64,000 bases of DNA from Thermoanaerobacterium thermosaccharolyticum DSM 571 (GCF_000145615.1 NC_014410.1:1096001-1160000); one strand, 5' to 3'; counted from the stretch's first letter, positions 52,857 to 63,582 are shown. Program-made: numbers and translations. The notes: generated by a model from the sequence alone, not told the origin.

Positions 52857-53561
52857 GTGGGAGAGGAATCACGTATTACAATAAAAGATTTACCTGAGGA
52901 TGATAGACCAAGAGAAAGATTAATTAAATATGGTCCTTCGGTATTGTCAAATGCTGAACTAATGGCTATAATTATAGGGACAGGAAATAGAGATGAGAGT
53001 GCGATAATGCTTTCACAAAGATTGCTTAGTGAAGGTAATGGTCTTAAATATCTTCTTGATACTGGGGTAGAAAGGCTTTCAGAAATCAAGGGAATTGGAT
53101 TGGCGAAGGCTGCAAAAATAAAGGCAGCTATTGAGCTTGGTAGAAGATTGGCTCTTGCGGGGTACAGTGATGGCTACATTATAAAAAAGCCTGATGATGT
53201 CATAAGTTTACTGATGGATGAAATGCGATATCTAAATAAAGAATATTTTAAAGTGGTTATGCTGAACGTAAAAAACAAGGTGATTGCGGTTGACACTGTT
53301 TCAATAGGAAGTTTAAATACTTCTATAGTGCATCCAAGAGAAGTATTTAAAGCTGCTATCGAAAGATCCGCATCTTCTATAATCATGGTTCACAATCATC
53401 CAAGTGGTGATCCAACTCCCAGCAGAGAAGATATTGAAGTGTCAGATAGGATTTTTAAAAGTGGCAATTTGTTAGGAATCAAAGTTTTGGATCATATTAT
53501 TATTGGTGATGGAATAGGTATAAGTTTGAAAGAAAAAGGTTATTATGATTTTGATAAATAA
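52857..53561 (+). CDS. radC: RadC-family JAB domain protein
   Basis: 234-aa protein. N-terminal helix-hairpin-helix part ([41 protein letters not shown]) and C-terminal JAMM metal site with [14 protein letters not shown]. Biochemical role is unsettled despite the name. GTG at 52857 follows AAGGGGG. It overlaps no neighbour after the mreB start is placed at 53581. Confidence 0.93.
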   Translation: MGEESRITIKDLPEDDRPRERLIKYGPSVLSNAELMAIIIGTGNRDESAIMLSQRLLSEGNGLKYLLDTGVERLSEIKGIGLAKAAKIKAAIELGRRLALAGYSDGYIIKKPDDVISLLMDEMRYLNKEYFKVVMLNVKNKVIAVDTVSIGSLNTSIVHPREVFKAAIERSASSIIMVHNHPSGDPTPSREDIEVSDRIFKSGNLLGIKVLDHIIIGDGIGISLKEKGYYDFDK

Positions 53562-53580
53562 GGAAGGAGTTATAAATAGG

Positions 53581-54603
53581 ATGAAAGGATTTTCTAGGGA
53601 TATAGGTATTGATCTTGGAACTGCAACAACACTTGTTTATGTTCAAGGAAAGGGAATAGTTTTAAGGGAACCTTCTGTTGTAGCAATAAAAAATGATACA
53701 CATACTGTATTGGCTGTAGGCGAAGAAGCTAAAAAGATGGTGGGAAGAACACCAGGGAATATAGTTGCTATAAGACCTATGAGAGACGGAGTTATAGCCG
53801 ATTTTGATATAACGAAGATGATGCTGGATCATTTTATAGGTAAGGTGAATCCAAGAAAGGGACTATTTAGGCCTAGAGTAATAGTTGGAATTCCTTCTGG
53901 AGTTACAGAAGTCGAAAAAAGAGCAGTAATTGAAGCATCGCTTCAAGCAGGAGCAAAAGAAGCTCATACCGTAGAAGAACCAATGGCAGCAGCTATAGGT
54001 GCTGGTTTGCCTGTGGAAGAGCCAACTGGAAGCATGGTAGTTGATATAGGTGGCGGTACAACAGATGTAGCAATTATTTCTCTTGGTGGTATTGTAACAA
54101 GCAAATCATTAAGAGTCGGCGGAGATGAAATGGACGAAGCTATTATAAATTATATAAAGAGGGAATACAATTTGATGATAGGAGAAAGGACTGCTGAGGA
54201 AGTAAAGATTCAAATTGGATCGGCTTTTCCGAAGGCTAAAGAGGAAACTATGGATATAAGAGGAAGAGATTTAGTATCTGGACTTCCTAAAACATTAAAA
54301 ATTACTTCCACCGAGATACTGGAAGCTTTGAAAGATCCAGTTTCAAGTATATTGGATGCTATTAAGTTGACACTTGAAAAAACACCGCCTGAGTTGGCAG
54401 CAGATATAATGGACAGAGGGATAATGCTTACTGGTGGTGGAGCACTATTAAGTGGTATTGATAGGCTCATAAGGCAAGAAACAGGTATGCCTATACAGAT
54501 AGCAGATCAACCTTTAGATTGTGTTGCGTTAGGTACAGGTAAAATTTTAGAGGAAAGTTCTTTGTTTAAAAGGGTGCTGACCCCAACGAATAAGTTAAAT
54601 TGA
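53581..54603 (+). CDS. mreB: Rod-shape actin homologue MreB
   Basis: 340-aa actin-like ATPase that guides lateral wall synthesis. Phosphate-1 [17 protein letters not shown], phosphate-2 [13 protein letters not shown] and adenosine motif [13 protein letters not shown] are intact. ATG at 53581 follows GGAAGGAG. First gene of mreBCD-PBP2. Confidence 0.97.
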   Translation: MKGFSRDIGIDLGTATTLVYVQGKGIVLREPSVVAIKNDTHTVLAVGEEAKKMVGRTPGNIVAIRPMRDGVIADFDITKMMLDHFIGKVNPRKGLFRPRVIVGIPSGVTEVEKRAVIEASLQAGAKEAHTVEEPMAAAIGAGLPVEEPTGSMVVDIGGGTTDVAIISLGGIVTSKSLRVGGDEMDEAIINYIKREYNLMIGERTAEEVKIQIGSAFPKAKEETMDIRGRDLVSGLPKTLKITSTEILEALKDPVSSILDAIKLTLEKTPPELAADIMDRGIMLTGGGALLSGIDRLIRQETGMPIQIADQPLDCVALGTGKILEESSLFKRVLTPTNKLN

Positions 54604-54616
54604 GAGGAGTGGGAAA

Positions 54617-55447
54617 GTGCCACGATTTCTCAAAAATAAGCAATTTATATTTGTGATTTTAATAGCCGTGGCACTTATATCCGCCATGGCATATACTTAT
54701 GGTGGGGGACGCAATATAACACCTATGGAATCAGCTATAGGCAGCATTTTATCGCCTGTAGAAAAAGTTTTTTATTCACTAGGAAATAATGTATCTAACT
54801 TTTTTTCTTCCATAAAAGAGATTGGAACATTGAGAGCTAAAAATGCAGCTTTGGAAAAAGAGATTATTAAATTAAATAAAAACGACATAATGCTGCAAGA
54901 ATACATTAATGAAAATAACAGACTAAGAGATATTTTGAATTTTAAAGATAATAATAAAAATATAACTACTCAACCTGCTAATATTGTAAGCAAAAATCCC
55001 GGTAATTGGTTTAATACATTTAATATAGATGTTGGATCAGATAAGGGGATAAAGCCAAAGATGGCTGTTTTAGATGAAAAAGGAAATATGGTTGGAATAG
55101 TAACAGACGTTGGGAAAAATTGGTCAAAAGTTCTGTCAATTATTGACGTAGATAGCTCTGTAAGTGCCATTGATGTTAGAACAAGGGACAATGGTATTAT
55201 CCGAGGAGATTCCAATGGAAACCTAAATATGATATATATTCCAATCGATTCCAAGATAAGTAAAGGCGATATAATTACAACATCAGATATGAGCATGTTT
55301 CCAAGAGGGCTAATTATTGGTAGAGTAGAGAAAGTAGAAAAAGATGAGGGCTCGCTTTTAAAACAAGCAATCATAAAGCCTGAGGCAGACTTCGAGAGGC
55401 TTGAATTTGTACAAGTTGTGACAAACATGAAAACTACGGGAGATTAA
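54617..55447 (+). CDS. mreC: Rod-shape protein MreC
   Basis: 276-aa bitopic membrane protein with a transmembrane helix (about 10-28), a coiled coil (about 72-112, LRAKNAALEKEIIKL) and a beta-rich outer domain (VSKNPGNWFNTFNIDVGSDKGI, GIVTDVGKNWSKV). It links MreB with PBP2/RodA. GTG follows AGAGGAGTG. Confidence 0.95.
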   Translation: MPRFLKNKQFIFVILIAVALISAMAYTYGGGRNITPMESAIGSILSPVEKVFYSLGNNVSNFFSSIKEIGTLRAKNAALEKEIIKLNKNDIMLQEYINENNRLRDILNFKDNNKNITTQPANIVSKNPGNWFNTFNIDVGSDKGIKPKMAVLDEKGNMVGIVTDVGKNWSKVLSIIDVDSSVSAIDVRTRDNGIIRGDSNGNLNMIYIPIDSKISKGDIITTSDMSMFPRGLIIGRVEKVEKDEGSLLKQAIIKPEADFERLEFVQVVTNMKTTGD

Positions 55448-55501
55448 TTATATTAGTCTATGTACTTTGCGATGATTGACACAGAAACGATGGAGGTTAA
55501 A

Positions 55502-56005
55502 ATGAGGAGCATATATAAATACCTGTTAATTATATTTGTTATAATACTTCAAGCTACATTATTTAGATATATTGCTATTTTAGGCGTTAAACCTGACGCC
55601 TTATTAATTTTGATTATTGCTTTTTCACTTTTAAACGGGCCAAACGAAGGTATTCTTTTGAGCTTGTTTGGAGGAATTCTTGTAGATGTGCTTTTTAATA
55701 ATGCCATTGGCTTTGTAACTATTTCCCTTCTTTCCGTGGCTTATTTAACAGGGTTGCTGAGTAAAAATGTATTTAAAGAAAGTACATTTGTAGCATTTGT
55801 CTTTGTGTTTTTAGGAACAATTCTTTACAATCTAATAATGGTATTTTCTATGCTCCTTATGAAATATGACATCAATCCACCTTATTTATTTAATGTCATT
55901 ATTGTGCAATCTGTCTACAATTCTTTTATAACTATTTTTGCTTATAGGTATATTGTGATGTTTAACAGCTATATAAATACAAAAAAATTTTTTTTTAAGA
56001 TTTAA
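55502..56005 (+). CDS. mreD: Rod-shape protein MreD
   Basis: 167-aa integral membrane protein with five to six helices and the GVKPDALLILIIAFSLLNGPNEGILLSLFGG pattern. ATG at 55502 is selected because TGGAGG lies 6 nt before it; the frame from 55460 has none. Part of the elongasome. Confidence 0.92.
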   Translation: MRSIYKYLLIIFVIILQATLFRYIAILGVKPDALLILIIAFSLLNGPNEGILLSLFGGILVDVLFNNAIGFVTISLLSVAYLTGLLSKNVFKESTFVAFVFVFLGTILYNLIMVFSMLLMKYDINPPYLFNVIIVQSVYNSFITIFAYRYIVMFNSYINTKKFFFKI

Positions 56006-56016
56006 AGGTGGTCAAA

Positions 56017-58341
56017 TTGAGTGAAGGTTTAAAAAAGAGATTCAACATATTTGGATGGGTAATAGCCATAATGCTTGTTACTCTTGTGGGCAGACTGGTA
56101 TATTTGCAGCTTATAAAAGGTGATTATTATAAACAGCAGTCTTTAGGCAATGCTATAAGATCTATCACAATTACAGCTCCAAGAGGTGATATAGTTGATA
56201 GAAACGGTATTAAACTTGCGACAAACAGGCCTAGCTATTCCATCGAGCTACTGCGAAGCGATGCCAAAAATGTCAATTTAAATGATGTCATTTTAAGATT
56301 ATTAAATATCCTTAATAAAAACGGAATTAAGTATAAAGATGATTTGCCTATATTTCTAGACAATAAAAACATGCCATATTTCAATTTTCAAAATCCAGAT
56401 GAAAGCAATGTATCTCAAACAGTTTTAAAACAGCGTGAAGTACAATGGAAGAAGAACAATAATATACCTAAAAATGCTACAGCATATGAAACGTGGGAAA
56501 TATTGATAAACAAATTTAAAATATCAAAAGAACTACCTCCACAAGATATAAGAGGTATAATGGCGATTCAGCAGTTGATGCTTGAACAAGGATATACCCA
56601 GTACAAGCCTGTAGAAATAGCGACAGATGCGAATCAACAGACAGTAGCCCAAATAGAAGAAAATCATCTAGATTTGCCAGGTGTAATTATAGATGTTAAA
56701 CCTATAAGGCTTTATCCTTTCAAGACATTACTTTCCCAGACATTAGGATATATTGGACGTATGACAGCGGAAGAGTGGAAAAAGTACAGCAAAGAAGGTT
56801 ATCAAATAACAGATTTAGTTGGGCATTACGGTTTGGAAAGTTATCTAGAAAAATATTTAAGAGGTACAGATGGAAAGCAGCAAGTGGAAGTAGATAACTA
56901 TGGTAGATTAATAAAAAAATTGGATGAGGTTAGCCCGAAGCCAGGAAATACTGTGTATTTGACTATAGATGAAAAACTACAGCAAGTAGCGGAAGAATCA
57001 CTAGAGAGAACTATGGAAAATATAAGAAAAACAAAAAGAGGTCCTCATGGTGAGTATTTACCAGCAAATATAGGAGCTGTCGTTGTTACAGACATAAATA
57101 CTGGTGAAATTTTGGCACTTGCCAGTGTCCCGGGTTATGATCCTAATATTTTTGCATCAGGTAATCCTCCCAGCAGCATTGTAAATGAATTATTTAAAAC
57201 TAGGAATGCAACTGTTGATCCGAGTCCAATTTTCAATTATGCTACACAAGGTGCCGCGCCGCCTGGTTCTACATTTAAGATGGTAACTGCACTGGCTGCT
57301 CTAGAGTCTGGAGTCACGACAGTAAATGAGAGATACGTCGATACCGGCATATATGCTCCTACAGGACAAGAAAACTGGCTGTATGGCGAATATGGAAGGA
57401 CGCAAGGTGCTGTAAATGTGTCAGATGCCATAAAATACTCAACAGATACCTATTTCTATGAGATGGGGAGAAGGATGGGGATCGATAAGATCGATGAATA
57501 TGCCCATATGTTAGGCCTTGACCAAAAGACAGGGATAGAGTTATATGAAACAACAGGAACAATATCCAGCAAGAAGTTTAAAAGGGATTATAATTTATCA
57601 ATATTAAAATCAATGGTTAAGTCTGAATCAAATCCAGAAGGCAAAATAACTCAAGAACAGTATGATAAAATAGTAAGTTTGATTGATAAAGGTAATTTTA
57701 GCGATTATTCTACGTTTTTAGAGCTAAAAAAAATGGGCATAACTGATTCAAAGTTGCAGATGACTATATGGCAGTTGATGGATGCGACTAAGTGGACATT
57801 AGTTGATACGACAAATGCGTCTATAGGACAGGGTAGCAATCAATTTACGCCTATAGAAATTGCAAGTTATTTATCGACGCTTTTAAATGGTGGAACAAGA
57901 TATAGATTGCATTTGGTTGATAAAATAATTTCTCCAGATGGAAAAATAGTAAAAGATGAAAAGCCCGATGTATTGGATAAAATAAATATACCTCAGAAAT
58001 ACCTAGATGCTATAAAATTAGGAATGAAAGGTGCAACAGAAGAAGGTGGTACTGCCAGTGCAGCATTTCAAGGCTTTCCAATACCTGTTGGTGGTAAGAC
58101 AGGCACTGCGGAAGTAGGATCTCATGGCACGAAAGTCATGCAGAATTATGCGTGGTTTGTGGGATTTGCTCCGTATGACAAACCACAAATATTGGTTACA
58201 GCACTGATATATCAAGGCGGTTCTGGTGCTTATACTGCCCAAGTAGGAAGAGATATTATGGACGCTTATTTTGGATTTACCAATTCAAACAATAAGACTC
58301 AGACAAATAATCAACAAAGCAAAACTACTAATAATCATTAA
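56017..58341 (+). CDS. mrdA: Penicillin-binding protein 2 (elongasome transpeptidase)
   Basis: 774-aa class B PBP. Transmembrane helix about 12-30, dimerisation domain with TAPRGDIVDRNGIKLATNRPSYSI, and a transpeptidase domain with active Ser in PPGSTFKM, the second motif YSTDTYF and KTGT in GGKTGTAEV. Insertion around residues 540-590 makes it longer than E. coli PBP2. TTG at 56017 follows AGGTGG by 5 nt. Partner of RodA encoded at 60402. Confidence 0.94.
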   Translation: MSEGLKKRFNIFGWVIAIMLVTLVGRLVYLQLIKGDYYKQQSLGNAIRSITITAPRGDIVDRNGIKLATNRPSYSIELLRSDAKNVNLNDVILRLLNILNKNGIKYKDDLPIFLDNKNMPYFNFQNPDESNVSQTVLKQREVQWKKNNNIPKNATAYETWEILINKFKISKELPPQDIRGIMAIQQLMLEQGYTQYKPVEIATDANQQTVAQIEENHLDLPGVIIDVKPIRLYPFKTLLSQTLGYIGRMTAEEWKKYSKEGYQITDLVGHYGLESYLEKYLRGTDGKQQVEVDNYGRLIKKLDEVSPKPGNTVYLTIDEKLQQVAEESLERTMENIRKTKRGPHGEYLPANIGAVVVTDINTGEILALASVPGYDPNIFASGNPPSSIVNELFKTRNATVDPSPIFNYATQGAAPPGSTFKMVTALAALESGVTTVNERYVDTGIYAPTGQENWLYGEYGRTQGAVNVSDAIKYSTDTYFYEMGRRMGIDKIDEYAHMLGLDQKTGIELYETTGTISSKKFKRDYNLSILKSMVKSESNPEGKITQEQYDKIVSLIDKGNFSDYSTFLELKKMGITDSKLQMTIWQLMDATKWTLVDTTNASIGQGSNQFTPIEIASYLSTLLNGGTRYRLHLVDKIISPDGKIVKDEKPDVLDKINIPQKYLDAIKLGMKGATEEGGTASAAFQGFPIPVGGKTGTAEVGSHGTKVMQNYAWFVGFAPYDKPQILVTALIYQGGSGAYTAQVGRDIMDAYFGFTNSNNKTQTNNQQSKTTNNH

Positions 58342-58372
58342 TTATTATTAAGATTTGTATCATTGTTGTATG

Positions 58373-58398
58373 AGAGGATTTTTTGTCCTCTTTTGTTT
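58373..58398 (+). terminator. Rho-independent terminator
   Basis: AGAGGA / TCCTCT stem with a 7-nt loop and T-rich tail behind the PBP2 gene. Confidence 0.8.
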
Positions 58399-58463
58399 TT
58401 TTAGAAGGAAAAATCTAAGTTATGGAGAATATTATAAGTAAGACTATATTGGGAGGGCAAAAA

Positions 58464-59108
58464 ATGTTAAATGACTATGTAAAAATCCATGGCTCAAAAG
58501 ATGGATTGGTAATTATCGCCAGCGATGTTTCTGATATAGATGTTTTAAGGGAAAAAATAATTAATAGAATAGAACGTTCACTAACATTTTTTAAAGGTGC
58601 ACAACTTACAGTAAAAGTTCGCAATTTAAATGTAGATGAGAAAAGTTTGGATCAGTTGAAAGAGCTTATTTTGGAGAATTATGGAGTGAATGTTAGATTT
58701 AAAAAGATACAGGATAGGCACCTAAAAAATGTGACAGGTGAAAATGCAATTTTTGATGGACTTGATGAGGGAATGACCAAATTTTACAATGGAACTGTAA
58801 GATCAGGTCAAGTTGTAAAATATTACGGGAATCTTGTCGTTCTAGGTGACGTAAATCCTGGCGGTATTGTACAAGCATCTGGAAATATTGTTATAATGGG
58901 GACTTTAAGGGGAATTGCTCATGCAGGTATATCTGGGAATATCGATTCTATAATTGCGGCATCTAAGATTAATGCCATGCAGCTTAGAATCTCTAACATA
59001 ATTTCACGTTCACCCGATAATGATATTGAGGCTGTATATCCCGAAATTGCTTTAGTCAAAAAAAATAAGATAATAGTTAAACCACTTTACTTATATGGAA
59101 AAATATAG
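58464..59108 (+). CDS. minC: Septum site-determining protein MinC
   Basis: 214-aa inhibitor of FtsZ assembly. N-terminal MinC_N domain (to ~100) and C-terminal beta-helix (YYGNLVVLGDVNPGGIVQASGNIVIMGTLRGIAHAG). ATG at 58464 follows GGGAGGG; the frame from 58422 adds 14 unlikely residues. Confidence 0.94.
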   Translation: MLNDYVKIHGSKDGLVIIASDVSDIDVLREKIINRIERSLTFFKGAQLTVKVRNLNVDEKSLDQLKELILENYGVNVRFKKIQDRHLKNVTGENAIFDGLDEGMTKFYNGTVRSGQVVKYYGNLVVLGDVNPGGIVQASGNIVIMGTLRGIAHAGISGNIDSIIAASKINAMQLRISNIISRSPDNDIEAVYPEIALVKKNKIIVKPLYLYGKI

Positions 59109-59152
59109 TAAAATAAACAATTAGAAGAAATTCGAGAATGGAGTGAAAATGT

Positions 59153-59956
59153 ATGAGTGAAGTTATAGTCATAACATCTGGTAAAGGCGGAGTTGGAAAA
59201 ACCACAACTACAGCAAATATAGGTACATATTTGTCAATGAAAGGATTTAAAACGGCATTGGTAGATACTGATATAGGTTTGAGAAATCTTGACGTAGTTA
59301 TGGGGTTGGAAAATAGAATAGTTTACGACCTAGTTGATGTGGTAGAGGGACAGTGCCGTCTGAAGCAAGCTTTAATAAAAGATAAGAGATTTGATGGACT
59401 TTACCTTTTACCGGCTGCTCAAACAAGAGATAAAACTGCCGTAAATCCGGAACAGATGCGGGCAATTACTGATGAATTAAGACAGGATTTTGATTATATA
59501 TTGATAGATTGCCCTGCAGGAATCGAACAAGGCTTTAAAAATGCCATAGCAGGTGCTGATAAGGCTTTGGTGGTTACGACGCCAGAAGTATCTGCAGTGA
59601 GAGATGCCGATAGAATAATAGGGCTTTTGGAAGCATCGGATGTACGGGATCACATGCTTATTATAAACAGGATAAAGATGGATATGGTAAAAAGAGGAGA
59701 CATGATGAATATTGACGATATAATGGATATACTGGCTATAGATTTGCTTGGTGTTATTCCAGATGATGAAAATATAGTCATTTCTACAAATAAAGGTGAA
59801 CCGATTGTTGCAGATGATAAATCATTAGCTGGACAGGCATATAGAAACTTGACACAGAGATTGATAGGCGAGGATGTCCCGCTTATAAATCTTGATATTA
59901 ATTACGGTATTTTGGACAGGTTGAAAAATTTGTTTAAAATTTCTTCGAGTCGGTAG
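59153..59956 (+). CDS. minD: Septum site-determining ATPase MinD
   Basis: 267-aa ParA-type ATPase with the deviant Walker A GKGGVGKTTT (residues 10-19), DTDIGLRNLD and a C-terminal amphipathic membrane-targeting helix (LDRLKNLFKI). Recruits MinC to the membrane. Confidence 0.97.
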   Translation: MSEVIVITSGKGGVGKTTTTANIGTYLSMKGFKTALVDTDIGLRNLDVVMGLENRIVYDLVDVVEGQCRLKQALIKDKRFDGLYLLPAAQTRDKTAVNPEQMRAITDELRQDFDYILIDCPAGIEQGFKNAIAGADKALVVTTPEVSAVRDADRIIGLLEASDVRDHMLIINRIKMDMVKRGDMMNIDDIMDILAIDLLGVIPDDENIVISTNKGEPIVADDKSLAGQAYRNLTQRLIGEDVPLINLDINYGILDRLKNLFKISSSR

Positions 59957-59974
59957 TGCCGGGAGGTGTAATAA

Positions 59975-60250
59975 ATGGACTTGTTTAAATCTTTTGGTGG
60001 GAAAAGCAATAGTAAAAATGTTGCAAAAGAGAGATTGCAATTATTGCTTGTTCATGACAGAGCAGACGTATCTCCAAAATTTTTAGAGTTGATGAAAGGC
60101 GAAATAATGAATGTGATCTCTAATTACGTTGAAATCGACGAAGATGGTTTGAATGTAGAAATAACCAAAGAAAAAAAGACAGATGATACATTTGTACCAG
60201 CATTACACGCCAATATTCCTATAAAGAAAATGAAGAAAAATATCAGATAA
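59975..60250 (+). CDS. minE: Cell division topological factor MinE
   Basis: 91-aa regulator that stimulates MinD and drives Min oscillation. It has the AKERLQLLLVHDRADVSP core and anti-MinCD helix. Starts 18 nt after minD. Confidence 0.95.
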   Translation: MDLFKSFGGKSNSKNVAKERLQLLLVHDRADVSPKFLELMKGEIMNVISNYVEIDEDGLNVEITKEKKTDDTFVPALHANIPIKKMKKNIR

Positions 60251-60268
60251 CCGGTTAAAGCCGGTTAT
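60247..60268 (+). terminator. Rho-independent terminator
   Basis: ATAACCGG / CCGGTTAT perfect stem with a 6-nt loop, then a T-rich tail, behind minE. Confidence 0.85.
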
Positions 60269-60401
60269 TTTATCTTTTAAAATTTCATATATTGTAAAAA
60301 TTTAAGCTTCTATAAGATATAGTGAAATGCTGTGTTGTATGATATAATACTAAATGTAATGATGATATATAATATTGTTTTAGAAGGGAACTAGTAGATT
60401 A

Positions 60402-61499
60402 ATGTTTAACAAAAAGTTATGGAAGAATTTTGATTTTGGTTTGTTTATTACGGTTTTATTCATATGTGCATTTAGCGTTGTCGTCATATCAAGTGCATCA
60501 CATGCAGTAGAAACGGGATCGTACAAAAATGTAATAGTTCAACTTATAGCAGTTTTGTTTGGAATAGTTTTTCTGTTTTTTATAACATTGTTTGACTATA
60601 ATCAGATTGCTAGGCTTTCAAAGATAATTTACGTTTTAAATATTTTAATTCTTATTTCTGTTCTTTTCATAGGGAAGGTAAGCAATGGCGCTCAAAGCTG
60701 GATTCACATAGGACCAATTGATGTGCAGCCATCTGAGTTTTCAAAAATTGCCCTTATATTAACACTTGCTAATCTTTTTAATGAAATGGGGGAAATAAAG
60801 AGTTTTAAAGATTTGGTCGGTCCCTTGATTCATGTTGGTATACCATTTGTAATTGTAATGCTGCAGCCGGATCTGGGAACAGCTTTAGTTTTTTTAGCAA
60901 TCTTTATTGGAATGCTTTTTATATCAGGTGTAAGGCCAAAAATTTTTGCAGGATTAATTGCAATGGGTCTGGCGATGCTTCCTATGGCATATAAGATATT
61001 GAAACCATATCAAAGAAATAGGCTTTTATCGTTTATAAACCCGAACCTTGATCCAATGGGTTCTGGCTACCACGTAATACAGTCTAAAATTGCAATTGGC
61101 TCTGGAATGTTTTGGGGAAAAGGGCTTTACAACGGCAGCCAGACACAACTTTATTATTTGCCTGAAGCATGGACAGATTTTATTTTCTCTGTTGTTGGTG
61201 AAGAATTGGGATTTATCGGTGCAACGGCATTAATAATTCTTTATGCGTATATGTTGTATAGATGCTGGAAGATAGCTGTTATGGCTAAGGATAAATATGG
61301 ATATTTAATAGCCGTTGGAATAATATCGATGTTTACATTCCACATATTTGAAAACATTGGAATGACTGTTGGAATAATGCCTATTACAGGTATACCATTG
61401 CCTTTTATGAGCTACGGAGGCAGTTCAATGGTAGCTAACATGATTGCACTTGGATTGTTATTAAATGTAGGTATGCGAAGGCAAAAGATTAATTTTTAA
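60402..61499 (+). CDS. rodA: SEDS glycosyltransferase RodA
   Basis: 365-aa polytopic membrane enzyme, about ten helices, that polymerises lipid II with PBP2. Signature segments are [53 protein letters not shown] and [13 protein letters not shown]. Could be FtsW/SpoVE by family, but the min/mre context favours RodA. Confidence 0.92.
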   Translation: MFNKKLWKNFDFGLFITVLFICAFSVVVISSASHAVETGSYKNVIVQLIAVLFGIVFLFFITLFDYNQIARLSKIIYVLNILILISVLFIGKVSNGAQSWIHIGPIDVQPSEFSKIALILTLANLFNEMGEIKSFKDLVGPLIHVGIPFVIVMLQPDLGTALVFLAIFIGMLFISGVRPKIFAGLIAMGLAMLPMAYKILKPYQRNRLLSFINPNLDPMGSGYHVIQSKIAIGSGMFWGKGLYNGSQTQLYYLPEAWTDFIFSVVGEELGFIGATALIILYAYMLYRCWKIAVMAKDKYGYLIAVGIISMFTFHIFENIGMTVGIMPITGIPLPFMSYGGSSMVANMIALGLLLNVGMRRQKINF

Positions 61500-61519
61500 A
61501 CTTAGAGAGGATGGTTAAT

Positions 61520-61915
61520 TTGAATATTGCATTAATTGCACATGATATGAAGAAATCTTTGATGATAGATTTTGCAATAGCGTATAAAGACATTTTAAAA
61601 AAGTGCAATATATACGCTACAGGGGCTACAGGCCAATTGGTTGAGGAAGCTACAGGGATTAAAGTTAACAAGTTTTTGCCTGGGCCAATGGGTGGTGACC
61701 AACAAATTGGCGCTATGATTGCAGAAGATAAGATGGATTTAGTCATATTCTTAAGAGATCCATTAACTGCACAGCCCCATGAACCTGATATATTGGCTTT
61801 GTTAAGGGTATGCGATGTTCATTCAATACCGCTTGCTACAAATTTAGCTACTGCTGAGGTGCTGATTAAAGGACTTGATGCTGGACTTTTAGAATGGAGA
61901 AATGCCGTTAAATAA
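61520..61915 (+). CDS. mgsA: Methylglyoxal synthase
   Basis: 131-aa enzyme converting dihydroxyacetone phosphate to methylglyoxal. Motifs are [38 protein letters not shown] and [19 protein letters not shown] at 61520 has AGAGAGG 9 nt upstream; the ATG at 61511 is too near it. Confidence 0.95.
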   Translation: MNIALIAHDMKKSLMIDFAIAYKDILKKCNIYATGATGQLVEEATGIKVNKFLPGPMGGDQQIGAMIAEDKMDLVIFLRDPLTAQPHEPDILALLRVCDVHSIPLATNLATAEVLIKGLDAGLLEWRNAVK

Positions 61916-61922
61916 AAATATC

Positions 61923-61970
61923 ATAAACTTCCTTCAGATGTAATATAAATATAGAAAGAAGGAGGTTTAT
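61923..61970 (+). promoter_or_regulatory. mRNA hairpin sequestering the spoIVFA ribosome site
   Basis: ATAAACTTCCTTC (61923-61935) can pair with GAAGGAGGTTTAT (61958-61970), 13 bp with one G-U and a 22-nt loop. The GGAGG ribosome site of the next gene lies fully inside the 3' arm. There is no T-run, so this is not a normal terminator. Confidence 0.6.
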
Positions 61971-61973
61971 CAA

Positions 61974-62720
61974 ATGAAACCCAACAAATGGCAATCCGTT
62001 AATTATTCTAAAAATCGTTTAAATAATTTAAAGAAGTATTTTGGCATGTTTGAAAACCAGTTGATAGTGTGTTTTTTGCTTTTAGGTGTTGCGATGCTTT
62101 TTAAGGCTATTAATGTTCCGATGACGAATAAAGCAGTGGCAGAAGTAAAATCTGTACTAAATTACAATTCAAATTATGAAAATACTAAAAAGGGACTTAA
62201 ACTAGTTATGAGCAAGATACCATCATTGAAAAATGATGTTGTAAAAGTATTTTCGAATAAAACCGAAGATGTGAAGGATACAGTCACGCAAAATGCTAAT
62301 ACGAAAATGATAAAGCCAATTAGTGGTGATATTGTATCTGTATTCGGGACAAAAGTTGATCCAAATTCAGGAAAAGAGATAAAAAATGATGGCATTGATA
62401 TAAGTGTTACCAACAATGAGCCAGTAGAAGCTGTATTAGATGGAGAAGTTATGATAGCTGATAATTCTAATCCCGATTGGGGTAAGGTAGTTGTAATAAG
62501 GCATAATGGCGATGTTCGTTCTGTTTATGCGTATCTATCTGAAATAGACGTAAAAGTTGGTGATAAAGTATTACAGGGCCAGATAATAGGAAGGATAGGA
62601 AGCGACAAGAATAAAAGCACCGCTCTGCATTTTGAAATATGGGAAAACGGGAAACCTGTAGATCCAGAGTCAAAGATAAATTTTAATGTTGTAAAAAGTG
62701 ATGTGCAAAATGAAAATTGA
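61974..62720 (+). CDS. spoIVFA: SpoIVFA-like M23-domain membrane protein
   Basis: 248-aa membrane protein of the forespore signalling complex. Transmembrane helix about 26-44, polar linker, C-terminal M23-like domain (about 118-240) with GDIVSVFGTKVDPNSG, GIDISVTNNEPVEAV and LHFEIWENGKPVDP. Some zinc ligands are altered (GIDIS where active M23 enzymes have H-x-x-x-D), so probably not a peptidase. Overlaps the SpoIVFB gene, as in sporulators. Confidence 0.85.
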   Translation: MKPNKWQSVNYSKNRLNNLKKYFGMFENQLIVCFLLLGVAMLFKAINVPMTNKAVAEVKSVLNYNSNYENTKKGLKLVMSKIPSLKNDVVKVFSNKTEDVKDTVTQNANTKMIKPISGDIVSVFGTKVDPNSGKEIKNDGIDISVTNNEPVEAVLDGEVMIADNSNPDWGKVVVIRHNGDVRSVYAYLSEIDVKVGDKVLQGQIIGRIGSDKNKSTALHFEIWENGKPVDPESKINFNVVKSDVQNEN

Positions 62721-63573
62721 TGATCTTAAATTAAAGATAAACCCATTTACGTGGGTTTTTATATTGCTACTCATTATTACAGGTTTTTATATTGAGCTGA
62801 TAAACATTATTTTGACTGTTGCAATTCATGAGATAAGCCACTACTACGTTGCCAAAAAGCTAAATGTGAACATGATACAAGTTGAAATATTCCCTTTTGG
62901 TGGAGCTGCAATTTTTGAAAGCGAAATTTTTATACGGCCTGATTTGGAGATTGTTATTGCATTGGCAGGTCCTTTGTCTAATCTTGTCTTTATTATGATA
63001 TTGGTAATTTTAAGTGAAGTAACAAGCATTTCTTTTGACTACCTCATTAAAATAAATGTTTTAATGTGTGCATTTAATCTTTTACCAGGTGTTCCTCTCG
63101 ATGGTGGCAGAGCTTTAAAGGCTGTTTTATCCAGTTTTATAGGTATCACGAGAGCCAATAATGTAGCAGTTAAATTTTCTTATGTGATATCATTTTTGCT
63201 TATTTACAGTGGTATACTTATGATTATTAATGGCAATAAAAATTATGTACTTATAATTACCGCTGTATTTCTTATTATTTCTGCAAAAAAAGAAAGAAAG
63301 TTGTCTGCATATTTTAATCTAAGGGATTTGGCTTATAAAAAAGAAGAATTTTACAAGAGAGGTTGTATGAATGTAAAACAAATAGCAGTTCTTGAAAACC
63401 AGAAGTTAATAAAGATAATCAATTGTTTTTTGCCATTAAAATATCATATAATAGTTGTGTTGGATAAAAATTTAAGAGAGAAAAAAAGACTTACTGAGAC
63501 TGAACTTTTCGATTTTGCAGTCAGTAATGGACTATATTTATCGATAGGTGATATCTTAAATAAGCTGAAATAG
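62710..63573 (+). CDS. spoIVFB: SpoIVFB-like M50 metalloprotease
   Basis: 287-aa intramembrane site-2 protease that in Bacillus cleaves pro-sigma-K in the mother cell. Zinc motif HEISH lies in the early helix (VAIHEISHYYVAKKL) and the second motif is NLLPGVPLDGGRAL. The last ~80 residues form a small CBS-like domain (MNVKQIAVLENQKLIKII). ATG at 62710 lies inside the 3' end of spoIVFA with a weak ribosome site, so coupling is expected. Confidence 0.9.
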   Translation: MKIDDLKLKINPFTWVFILLLIITGFYIELINIILTVAIHEISHYYVAKKLNVNMIQVEIFPFGGAAIFESEIFIRPDLEIVIALAGPLSNLVFIMILVILSEVTSISFDYLIKINVLMCAFNLLPGVPLDGGRALKAVLSSFIGITRANNVAVKFSYVISFLLIYSGILMIINGNKNYVLIITAVFLIISAKKERKLSAYFNLRDLAYKKEEFYKRGCMNVKQIAVLENQKLIKIINCFLPLKYHIIVVLDKNLREKKRLTETELFDFAVSNGLYLSIGDILNKLK

Positions 63574-63582
63574 GAGGTAACA

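Noticed and set aside
53545-53580. radC/mreB overlap suggested by the longest mreB frame
   Set aside because: The ribosome site GGAAGGAG places mreB at 53581, so there is no overlap.
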